DNA from: Taxillus chinensis
Lineage: Eukaryota; Streptophyta; Magnoliopsida; Santalales; Loranthaceae
Assembly: GCA_023512835.1 (NCBI GenBank)
Contig: CM042090.1
Span: 5,363,826-5,427,825, forward strand
Direction: 5' to 3'
Length of the DNA stretch: 64,000 nucleotides
The notes under the pieces: model-generated
Database searches by the model: none
Told to the model about the DNA's origin: nothing
The model's input: the letters and a program-made list of their open reading frames with translations, nothing else
Part shown: positions 48,801-60,800 of the stretch, piece by piece
How the letters are laid out: every line of letters begins with the position of its first letter
Numbering within the stretch: position 1 is the first letter of the stretch
Translations under genes and position numbers: made by a program

Positions 48801-51800
48801 GGTATGGTTTTTGGTGGATAGTATATTTTTGGTATGCCTTATGAGTTCATGTTTTTGTTTTTTGGTTATAGCTGTGGGTTGTATTTATCCTCGTTAGAAT
48901 AATTTTATTCCCGGTAATGTAAATGAGATAAAAGTGAAGAAGTTGTGTTGACGTTTCCATAAGCTCTTCATAGATACTCTTTTAGGAAGAGTATTTCATA
49001 TTACTGTAACTGTTTTTTTTCCACTTTAAATAAAATATGGAACCAACGTTTGATTTCGTGGGTATTTTAACGAGTAGTGAAATATTTGTTGTTTGAATTT
49101 CAATTCATTCTATGTTAGATTATTATTTTTGCTTGATACGGGTGTTAAAAGCTGAAACTAATGAGATATTTCCTATTTCATTATTCAATTTACCTTAGTT
49201 TCTTTGTTGAATAAACATAAGATTATACTTATTAGTAGGTCTTTTAGATAGTTGAAATAACTAGGCCTGAGCATTTCAGCAAGCTTGGACTGAAAAGTTT
49301 TTTTGGTGTTGGGAGCGAATTTTCTTATCCTACCAGACCTGAAATTTGGGTTTCAGGTTTTGGGTACAAGATACTCAATTTCAGGTCAGTTCATTTTTTT
49401 TCCTCTGAAAAAAAGAATTACTTGCAAAAAAAAAACGATAAATATAAAATTTATGGTTAGAAATTTGTTGTTATATGACCTAATTAGAGCATAAAATTCT
49501 AACCTTTTAAAAACAAAAAATTGTGATCCAAAACCAAATAAATTGTGACTATACATGTATTGAAAATCAACAAATAATGAATATTATTAGATAAAATGAA
49601 AATAAGGTATACTCAAATTTAGTATTGATGTAATGGATTATATATTATATTTTTTCAAGAACATAAAAATAAAAACGGAAAAAAACAAAGAAGAAAATCA
49701 AGTTTTGGGTTTACGTTGGGCTCAAATTTGATGCTCAACCTGGACCTAATTTTGAATTTGGGATTCAGGTTGTTTTTGGGTTCCCTAAATGGATTAATGA
49801 AGTATGTGTTTTTTTTTAAGATTTGTTTTGTGACTAGTGTTTTTGGATCATGATGTTTTATTGAGATATCTGTTTATAAATTTTAATGTGTACAGGATGT
49901 ATATCTGTTGATGAAATGGGTTCTCGGCTGTTTCTTTCAGACAGCAATCACCATCGGATCATTGTTATTGATGGCAATGGAAAGATTCTTGACTGTGTAA
50001 GAGTTAAAGTTAAATGAGCAATCAATCTTGGACGTTCTTTAGTAGTGTCCTTAGTAATTATATACAATTAAATAAGTTATTTATCATGTTTTAATTTTGA
50101 TATAATAATATTTCTTCCTTTGGTTTTAAGGATTATAAGTAGGGCTGCAAACGAACCGAGCCGAGCCGAGTAGTAAGGTGTTTGAACATGTTTGTTACTA
50201 TTCATTAACGAACCGAACCGAACACGAGCCTTAAATTATAATGTTCACGAACTGTTCACGAACATTATTCTTTTGTTCACGAACATGTGTTCACAAAACT
50301 TGTTCATGAACGTTTACGAACATAATTATAAAATCATAAAAATCTACAAAAAGAATCAATATCGTAAACTTATTCAAAAAAGTATAATTAATTAAATGTT
50401 AGGTTGTATTATCTTTGTTTAATATGTTTAAACAATTACTATATATAGTTCACGAAAATATTATAATAATAGTAATAATAAATAAATAAATCAAAAACAT
50501 ATATTTATATTTAATAAAACAACTTTTATACATATTAATTGATTTTTTAATTTTTTGTTCATAAATAATTTTTACGAACACGAACAATATTTACGAACTG
50601 TTCACGAACACTTGTTCGTGAATGTTCGCGAACATATCCACGAATATCACAATGGTGTTTGCGAACTGTTCACGAACGACACTATTCCTTAATGAATGAA
50701 CATGAACGATCTTTTATCGAGCCGAACGCGAGTTTGTTCATGAACGTTTGGTTCATTTACAGCCCTAATTATAAGTATTCTTTTCGTTTGGTCTGTTAAA
50801 AAAATCAGCTTTATGAATTGTGTGAGATTTATGACGAAATTAATGTTGATTTTCATTTCTATATCATAGTTTGCACTTTGAATTGTGAAATAGGAAATAG
50901 GAAATGATATTAACATTTCCTTTATACTGGAACCTTTGATATTTTCTGCCTGTCTTTTTATGGCATGTTATTTTATTTTTTTAAATCCTGCTGTAGTTTT
51001 TTAAAATTACTAGAAGAGACTTTATTTTATTAATATGAAGAAAAGGAACACAGCTACGAGAAAACAACCAAGAGTTCATACTTTCTAGCACATAGCACCT
51101 AGGCAGGGGCTTCCTGAGAACAAACTTAGATATTATAAAACAACCATTACCAAACATTACAAGAAAATAAAACTGCAATCAGCATACAAAAGAAATCCCA
51201 ATTCAATCGTCAACCTCTCATGCCCTCATTCGACACAAGCACTCCTCAAGGATGCTCTGCTGTAGTCTGAAAAATAATATCTTCTAAAACATTTGCCCTG
51301 TCTTTATTTGACAACCCAAGGACTAGAAAATCATTTTCCATCTCTTTATTTTCCTCAATTGAAATCCACTCCTTATATTTTGCTTTTCTCTTTGTAGCCT
51401 CTACCTTTGCCTTTTTTGTTTCTTTTTTTTTTTCCGTGGTTTTTGGTTAAAGGAAAGAATTCTAAGGCTTGAGAAACCATGTATTCTGCATCTTTTTTGA
51501 GCTTGCTGCTGTTGCCGCCTCATTTTTTTTCCAATTTGGACACCATCAGTGTTTGAGGTTTGTCCAATTTTGATTCTGCAATTGATTCTTTTGCTACAAC
51601 CTTTTTTTCTATTTATGGAATGATTCGCCTAGGCCTCTAACTCAACTGAATCCGAATCATTATCTTGATTAACCTGCTCTTGATCCTTTGCAACAAAAAT
51701 CAAATCCTTAAATGTATGTTTGATTATTCTATTTTCTGTTTTTATTTTTAAAAAGTAGTAGTTATTTTTGGGTATATAAAATAGAAAACTGAAAACAATA

Positions 51801-54800
51801 AAAAAATTATTTTCATTTTAGGGCCATTCTAAAATGAAAATATTTTTTTATTTCAGTTTTTAATTTTTTTACTGAAAAACAGATACTACATTTTGAGAAT
51901 AAAAACAAAAAAAAAAGGTAGCCAAAGGAAACCAAACATACCCTAATGTTTTGAGTTCTTTGCTGAATTTTATTGTCTTTATAGTACAAGCTATGAATTA
52001 TGTATTGCAAGAGTAGGCTGTACTCATGATCCAATAATATTGATTATCAATTTCCCAATATTCTCTGTTCTTTTGTTTCCTTGTTTTTTTATGTGTCTCT
52101 TCTTAAACTTGACGTTAAATTATAAAAATGGATATGGGTATAGCTTTGGGTTTGTGTATTTTTCAGATTGGTTCATCTCCCGGATTTGAAGATGGAGATT
52201 TTGAATCTGCCAAGTTAATGCGCCCTGCAGCTTCTTTTTATCATGCAGCTCAGGATTGCTTATACTTTGTGGACTCAGAGGTATGCATGGAATTGGTTTC
52301 TTGTTTTTTACCTTCTGAAAAATATATGCGAATGACTTCAATTTAGTGTGCTGTTGTGTTTAGAAATCTCTAAAATTTAAATTGCTAAGTGGAAGTGGAG
52401 GTTTATCATAGAGAAGGGAGTACTATGGCTGGGCTTTTGAAGTCCACTAGAGCCCCTCGTGGTGTAAGTTTATGGAAGACTTTAGGACAGGGTGGGAGGA
52501 ATTTCTCAGATGGGGCGGAAGATGGGGGAAGGTGATTCTATCTCTTTTTGGGGTGATTTTTTTGTGTGGGGATCGGCTGCTTCATGTTACTTTCTCTGTA
52601 GCGTTCAGTATGGATTCCTTGAAAGATGGTTAGATTGTTATATTTTGCGATGAGGAAGGGTGTGACATCCTGTTTATCAGATATTCTCTAGATTGAGAAG
52701 TGGAATCTTTCTCTTCAAGATGTTGTATCCGGACAATATAGAGAGAGGGCAGCGAGAATGATGATTTTTTGGTTAAAAATGTCTTTAAGACCCATTTTGG
52801 ATGGGGTTCCGTGTGCACTATTGCCAACAGCCGTTGGATAGCAATTTGAAGGTACACTGTTTTCACTTTTTTTTTTTGACCTAGGAAGCTGTTTTGAGTA
52901 AATTTCTCTGTATGCATCAATTTTAGTGGTGGGACCTGCTATTGGAGAACAAGTGCCTTCCCACAAGTTTGCAGGGGAATAGATAGATAATCTCCTCCAA
53001 GTGTGTGCGTCACTATGGGCTCTACAATTATGCTTGGAGCAGTCGTTGCATGCATGCGTTGTTAATGGGGGATGAGCCTCTTTGATGCCTCATGGTCCGC
53101 ATAATATGAGTTTATGGAAAGTCATTCGAGCGCAATAGGGCTCTTTATCTTAGTTTGTAGTGTTTAAGTTGGGTGATGATACTTTTGTTCGCTTTTGGGA
53201 TGTTGTTTGTGTAATGCATCTTCCCTGTAGCTCGATTATTTGGAGTTGTACTTATTGTGTGCTCTCCTAATGCTTATGTGGTTGATATTTATTGTCTTTG
53301 GGTATTACTGTGCAGTGGGAGGTGATGTTTTCACGGGCTATCAAGATTGGGAATTAGAAGTTTTCTTATTTTTTTTTGATAGGTTGTATTCAATTGGCCT
53401 AGTGTGGCTTGTGGCCAATAGGCTATGTTAATGCCCTAATCGGGCACGTGATTTTCAAATTAAGAGCCTTTATTCTCTTTTGACATTTGCTCGGCTTGAG
53501 ATATTCTGGTGGCGTAGTGTGTGAAAGCACACGTTCTATCTCGAGTAACCTTTCTTTTGCTTGAATTGGGGTGCGTGACAGGATCCTTACTGCTGATAAT
53601 ATACAGCATCAGAGTTTTGTGCTTATTAATCATTGTTTCACGTATAAAAAGCTCCAGCGGAGTCGGTGGATCATTTATTCCTTCATTGTCCGTATGTTAG
53701 GGAGCTTTGGGACATTATTATAGGCCTGTTTAACCTTTTTTGATGATGTACTCGTCTTTTTGTGCGTTGTTTGGGTGTTGGCTCGGGGCGTGAGGCGGGG
53801 TTCTGTGGTGAGGAGAGTCATCCCTCATTGTCTTTTTTGGTGTATTCATTGCAAGCGGAATGACCACAAGGCGTACGACATTGGGAGCAGTCTACTTTAG
53901 AGATGCCAAAGCATATGACATTGAATACGTATTGTACTGTGTTTGTATTTTTGAACCTCGCCTAGGAATCATAAATACTAATACTAAATACAACGTGAAA
54001 AAATTAAAGAGTTAATGTAATAACTACAATTTAGACTTTTTGGTTGCTCACATTAATGAATTTAAATTAAATTTTAAAAAAGATTTGTGACAGAATATAC
54101 TTTATGGAATGATACATAATATGAAAAAGGATACCAAGGACGATTAGTGCGTTCTCCAGTTTATTTTGTGAGGACAATGGGAAAATCATGGTCAAAACTA
54201 GAAATTGGAGTAGTGGAATCGAGGATTTTTACTTCAGGTGTAGGATTAAAGGTGTAGGATTAAAGTTGAACCTGCACAAATGCAAGGTTTATCTGATGTG
54301 TCCTCGAAAATACCTTGCCATATTGCTCATTATTAAGAGCAGAATTAGGAATAGGAGCTCGAGAGGTTGGAGGTGTTATTTGATTTGGAATAGATTCATA
54401 TGCAAGAACTGATGAAGATGGAGTTTGAGAGATTGGAGGTGTTTGTTTAGGAACATGTTCAGATGTTGGAGTTGGTGCAGATGTGAGAAGAAATAACACT
54501 TTCTTATTATGGTTGAGAGATTAAAAACATATATATACACACACAATTAAAAGACCTTTTTAGGAACCTAAATATAGGTTACATAATTACAAATATACAA
54601 CTAATTAATTGGACATTCTTTTTAATTTTTCCTATCAAGTTGACATAAAGATATCACACATGTACAACTTGGATAAAAATGTATGGAAAGAAGCACCAGT
54701 AATTGCATGATTCATCATATCTGCTAATTGATTTGCTCTTTGAATGTAAGAAATTTCTATTCCACCAGAATTTAGATTATCCTTTATAATTCTTGTCGAA

Positions 54801-57800
54801 TTCAATATGCTTGGTACGATCATGTTGTATTGAATTTTTAGCTATTTCGATGGCAGCTGTGTTATCACAAAATAGCATTATCGGCTTTTGGGGGCTATAA
54901 TTAAGGTCTCTTAAAAGAATACGTAATCATGCGAGCTCTTGAGTAGAGTGATGAAAAGTACAATATTCAATTTTCGCACTAGACAAATCACATTTGGTTT
55001 CTTGCTCTTCTAAGTTACGAAATTATCACATACAAATGATATATATTTTGAGTTGATTTTTTATTTAATTTGGATCCATCAAAGTTAGATTCATTGTATC
55101 CCATAATGTCTAGGTGTCCTTGCTTGAAAAACATTACGCCTTTGCCTGGGAAAGACTTCAAATATGCCAGAATACGGTTCACAATACCTATATTTTATAC
55201 GTGGAATTCTCCGAAAGAGCTTTCATTTCCTCTACCATAGTAAACTTTCATATGAGAGCTTCTTGAAAATGACTAAAAACAGACATTCAAGGGAAACATG
55301 GTGAGATTTAGACAGGCGAATTAGAGTCAAAAATAGGATAAACAACATTAGAAGATGATTTTAAAAATTCTAAACTATTAGATACTTTATGGTCACAAAG
55401 AGGATACCTTTGGCTTGCGGGATTGTCTAAACCCTGTAGGGTCAGAATGTAAGATATTAATTGAATTTAGAATTATAGGTGAATAGTCCAGTACCTTGAT
55501 GGGAATTTGTGTTACATGGTCAATCTTAGAAGAATCTTCCGATGTCATGGATAGTGTCATTGAGAGGAGGGTCAGAGTCGAGAGTAGCATTCTAGCTATC
55601 ATTTTTACTTGATTCAACTATTACAAGATTAGAATTAGGAGAAGCTAAAAACTCCCCTCACCTGAACTAGGAGTTAAGGATTCTCCCTTATCTATAATAG
55701 TTGAATCCTCTCACTGAAATTTACACTTTCTTTTCCTAAAATCATTATTGTTTCACCCCGAAGAAAGGCAACCGAGATATCGCCAGAAAAGTGGCATACC
55801 TGCTCACAAAATTGAATATCTATAGACACATAGTATTTATTTATAGTAAGATGCAAACATTTATAGCCATTGTTTGAATTAGAGTTACCCAAAAATACAC
55901 ATTTGAAAGCACGAAAGTCAAGTTTATCTTAATGGAATTAGTTGACATGAACATAACACATACATCCAAAAACCATAGGGCAAATGTTAAGAGCCGAAAA
56001 GATTAAGGATAACATTCTCAAAGTGGTTTGATAATTAATGACATAATCTGGCATTCGATTGATAAGATAAACAATAGTCATTATGACATTTACCCAAAAA
56101 CATTTAGGAGATGTTGGTTTTTGCGTTACCATTTTATTGTGGTATGTGGACACATGTTGTCTAATGGAGGATGCCATATTTTATTCATGACTATTGTTAA
56201 AATAAAAATCCTGAATTGAGATAAGAAACTTGATAACAATAATTTGATAACTAGTCATATGATCATTAGTTTCAGAATCAATAATTCAAGTGTTGACATT
56301 AACATGATTTGGAGTATCATTTGCGTCTGAGACAATATGTCATGGTATTGTAGGGTCCTAGTACGAGATTTAGGGCCGGTACATTAACATGATTCTCCCG
56401 ATCCTTCTCCATCTCGTAGATCTCGCCCTAGAAGCAATAAAATGCCTGATGTTAAAATGAGTCGCTTCATCACATGAAATTTTGTCGATTTTTTTTTTAA
56501 ATTTAAATCTTTAATGATTTTAATGTAATGATTTTTTTTTTTTTATGATTTTTATTTTTTTACATGAATATTATTTCATGGCTAAAGGTCTATCTTGCTC
56601 GAGATACGATGAGTCACTTGCAATTGTGATGTCTGCGATTGTGACTTCGAACTATGTCATTTGAGGAAAGTAAAGTCGATTGAGAAGCACTCTCCCAAAA
56701 CATGCGAGTCATAAGAGAAGTAGCAGATAAACAATTGTTATTTGATGTAGCCATTGGATTTATTTGATTTCGCCAAACTTCACTCTATTGGTAAATGCTG
56801 ATCCAATGTGAACCAAGAATGACACCATAAAAGCTCCAAATAAGCAATAGTGGTTGACCAAAGTGTTGACTTCATAAATGTAATGCCAAATAGGAGGTGG
56901 AAGCGACTAGCGGGTTGACTAATGAAACAAATGGGTTGACCACCAATTTACTTTGATACAACAAATATGTATCATCATAGGAATCAAGCTCCTATCATAA
57001 GAACCCTTGACCTATCAATCGATGACATCCCTTTAGATCCGGCATGTGACCTTGATCCATAGTTATTAAAGGCGCGTCAAGGCGCAAATCCCAGGCGGGT
57101 GCAGGGTTTGCGCCCGCCTTTCTTCCAGTTGAGGCGACGTCCGTGAAGCCCACCTTAAGCGCGTTTTTTAGCGCTTCATCCCCAAGCGCTAGGTGTCGCG
57201 AAGGTGTGTCTTGAGGAGACGACGCGATCTTGCCGTCGACGACGCACCTTTCTGTGACGTTGATCTGGGCGATGCCTACCCTGGGCCATCTCTCTGCTAC
57301 GCGTTGTGTCTTCTCTCGGTCGTCTCGCAAATCGCGTCTTCTGATTTTTCTCTCTTTCTCGTTTGCGTCTCCTCTGTCCGTTGCATCTAGCCGTCGAGTC
57401 TGCTCTGATTTTTTTTGTCTTTTTTTTCCTGCGTTAACGAAACTCTTTCCGGCAAAGATTGTTTTTGTTTTTAATTTTTCCCAGAAAGAAAAGAGAGAGA
57501 GCAGATGTTTTGTTCTCGTCATTTTTTTTAATGTCTATTATTTGATATTATAACAAATAAACAACTCCTTTTATCCCAATTTACAACTTTTAGATTAGCA
57601 TAGTAAATATTCAAAATAAATAACGCCATTATGAAATATTGAATTGTTACATCTTTAAAATTACATTAGAATAAATTTTTGAATAGAAACTTCCATATAT
57701 TTATTTTTTTCAGATAAATTATACAAATGAAGGCATAATTTCTATTTAGCAAAGAAAGAAATATTTTTTTAACCTAAAAATATTATTAGTATATTTTATA

Positions 57801-60800
57801 TATATATATAATATGTGTCTTGCTTCCCTCAAGCTCGCTCTTTGTGCCTTGAGTGCGCCTTGCGCCTTTAATAACTATGACAACAATAGTTGTTGGAGGC
57901 ATCAATGTTGGATGATGATAGTTGCGATTGCGGCGAGACTTGTGCTTTATGCGAGATGTCTTCTCCTACCAATAGCTCGTTAATCAGCAGTGTAGTGCAA
58001 TGTTGATGGCAGCGACGTCATCGATGATCAGTGCGATGATGATGGTAGTGGCAACGAAAGGCGGTGTGCTGATAGTAGAAGGCGGATGTTGAGAAAACAC
58101 TACTAGCTCACACAAGAAAAAAGCCAATAGAAAGGGCTCTTGCAAGGGGGCGGCAGCATAGGTTATGTTAGGATAAAAATATATTTTGCTCTAATACCAA
58201 GTAGGAAATAATAGAGAGAAATACTTCTTTATTGTTAAGAAATTACAAGCGTATATGTATACACAATTAGAAGACCTAGATTAGAAAATAATCTTATTTA
58301 GCAAACTAAATATATATTTATATATTTACAAATATATGATAATTAATTAATTGGACATTCTTTCAAAAAGGAAGTTCTCATTCTTCTCTTTCAGTAGTGA
58401 GTATGAATTTCCTCCTGAATAAAAGGAGGGGTGTAATATGACTCCTTTTTATTGAAAGTAACATCTGTAGAGAAAAAAACTTTGTGAAATGGTGAGTGAT
58501 TGTACTTGTCCCTTTTATGAAGGAGAGTATCTAACAAACATGCATTTCAATGCCCGTGGATAAAGTTTACCTCGATGTTGACTATAAATGTGAACAAAAG
58601 CAATACACCCAAAGATGTGAGGAACAACATTATTGGTAGTGCTTAGATTAGCATAGAAGGTTGAGAGTACCTCTAAGGGGGCTTTGAGTTTGTAAGACTT
58701 TTGAGGGAAGTCGATTTATGAGATGCGTGACTTTAAGGATAACTTTCCCCAAAACGGATTTAAGAATGTGATTATGGAAAAGAAGAGCCCTACTAGACTC
58801 AAGAAGATGACTATTCTTATGTTCATCAAGACCATTGTGTTGAAAATGGGTAAAGTTGTTATTAATAATGTTTGATTGGTGCGACACTTCAAGGTAGTAG
58901 AGTCCACACCGGTTTTTAGCATGTCCAATCATCCTCTCTGACTCCTTGTTTTGAAATAGATAATAGTTATGAGATAATACTTGATAAGATAAATCATAGA
59001 TAAATTTTTGAATGGAAATAAGTTTGGTGGATAATCTTGGGACGTGAAAAATATTGCATAAAATAAGTAAAGGTCTTATGGTATTAATTATAACTTATGC
59101 TTTGTGATTGCTACATTAATGAATTCAAAATAATTTTTAACAATTGCAGCCTTTTCTTATCCACCGATCTCCACTCAGTCGTGAAAACATGGCCCAAAAA
59201 TGAAATTTGCAGTTGACCAAACATGCATTTATATGCCTTAGCATATAATTGGTTTGATTGAAGGAGCTGTGTGATTAGAGTGAGATGCTTAATGTGTAAT
59301 TTCTTAGGAGATTTGTACACTAGTATATCGTCAAAGAGGTCATTCATCATAGCTTGAAAATTAGACGATGCATTGGTTAGCCCAAAGGGCATGACCAAGA
59401 ATACGTAGTGCCTGGAGTGGGTCTAAAAAGTTTTCTTGTAAATGTCTGCAAGATACATCCTTATTTGGTAATAACTAGACTTAAGATCGATATTTGAAAA
59501 AATCGTTTTCTCATGCATCTCATCTAATAGTTCTTTGATGACCAGAATTGGATATTTATCCGGCATCGTGAGGATGAGTGTCGTATTTAAAAGGTGGGGG
59601 GGGAAATATGGGCATATGGGCTTTGTTGCTGAATATTGATGTGTTGTAATATCCTTTTTGATGATGACCGTTAATTTTCTTAATGCTCATTTGATGTAAA
59701 TTTGTAGTTTTTGTGACCTCATCGATAGGTTCAATAAACTTTGTTTTCAATTAAGAAAGTAAAAATAAAATTATTTACATTTCAAACGTCACTGTCTGCA
59801 CGTTCTCTCTTGCTATATATATATATATATATTTGATAAGTAAGTTTATTTATTAGAAAAAAGTTACACAAAAAAAGTGTGCAAAAAGTAAGAATACAAG
59901 AACAGGCTCAATAGGAGCCACTAGGAACAACAAGAGCCAGACCCAGAAATAGAAATACAAGAACTCCCGACACCATAATTAATCGAGGAGATATGTCTTT
60001 TAAGCTTTTACACACCTTTAGACCCTCATCTCATGGATTGCTGATACCTATATATATATATGTGTATATATATATATAAATCCTATATATAAATCCTCGT
60101 GACTATGTTTTTTGAACAATTAATTCTTTTTTATGAAGCTTCTCTTTATTTGTTGCTTTAGCATAGTCAAAAGTTTTATTCTCTCCTACACTCATCTTTT
60201 ATGTTTGGTATATATACTAGGGTTTATATTTTTGAATTCAAAAAACACTACACAGTTATTGTTTGGAGGATATTTTTACTTTTTATTTTTGAAGATAACT
60301 GATACTCAAATACAGAAAACTAAAAACATGTTCTTGTTATTTTTATTTTTTCTCCTCATCTAGTCCCGTCCACATCCTCCCTGCATCATCGTGTCCTTCC
60401 CTCATGATCTACTCTTCACGGTTGAATACCAATTCTGAAAACAACTACCAAACAAAAAGAAAATGCATCCAATTCAATTGAAAATAGTTGTTAAATACAA
60501 TTTATAAAAACACTCTTTGAAAACAGAAAACCAAAAAAATAACATTGTTTAAAATTACCCATCTCAAAATATGTCTACAGGTAGTCATAAAATGGTCCTA
60601 ATATAATGGACTCAAATCAGATTAAGTTTGAATTGAAGCCTTTGGGTGTTTGAAAAATGAGTTTTCGGGGCTTCACTAGTTTAAGGTAAACTTGCACAAG
60701 ATTAGATAGTAGCAGTTTTGATGAAATGTATAATTGGGGTTGTATGTATTGAGATGCAATGTGTAAATTTGAATACTCTGTTGTTTGTATTGAATTAAAC

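Larger units (their letters stand above)
54482..58366 (-). mobile_element. Inner copia element, minus strand, short LTRs
   Basis: LTR-like ends at about 54,482-54,615 and 58,203-58,366 share GGACATTCTTT, CAATTA(A/G)AAGACCT and TATACACA words. GCTCTAATACCAAG at 58,187-58,200 is the complement of a tRNA-Met primer site beside the 5' (right) LTR. Internal: integrase (55,938-56,177), linker (55,390-55,617) and the RNase H tail (54,635-55,060); most of RT and gag are missing. A MITE sits at 57,058. Confidence 0.65.
54190..58945 (-). mobile_element. Outer copia element fragment, minus strand, split by a second copia element
   Basis: Minus-strand integrase pieces at 58,648-58,932 ([32 protein letters not shown]), then 58,640-58,370 with a reading like GCTAFVHI and RALKCMFV, then the nested element, then at 54,499-54,260 a Pro/Ser-rich linker with KVFSRTHQ, as found between integrase and RT of Ty1/copia. 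The order is consistent with one pol cut by an insertion. Confidence 0.6.

Noticed and set aside
56340..56660. Possible MITE with CATGGTATTG and GAACTATG ends
   Set aside because: The ends do not form a convincing inverted repeat and flanks show no duplication.
56995..57553. Arg/Ser-rich frames of 107-175 codons on both strands
   Set aside because: They lie in the GC-rich arm of a MITE; biased composition and overlapping opposite frames point to chance.
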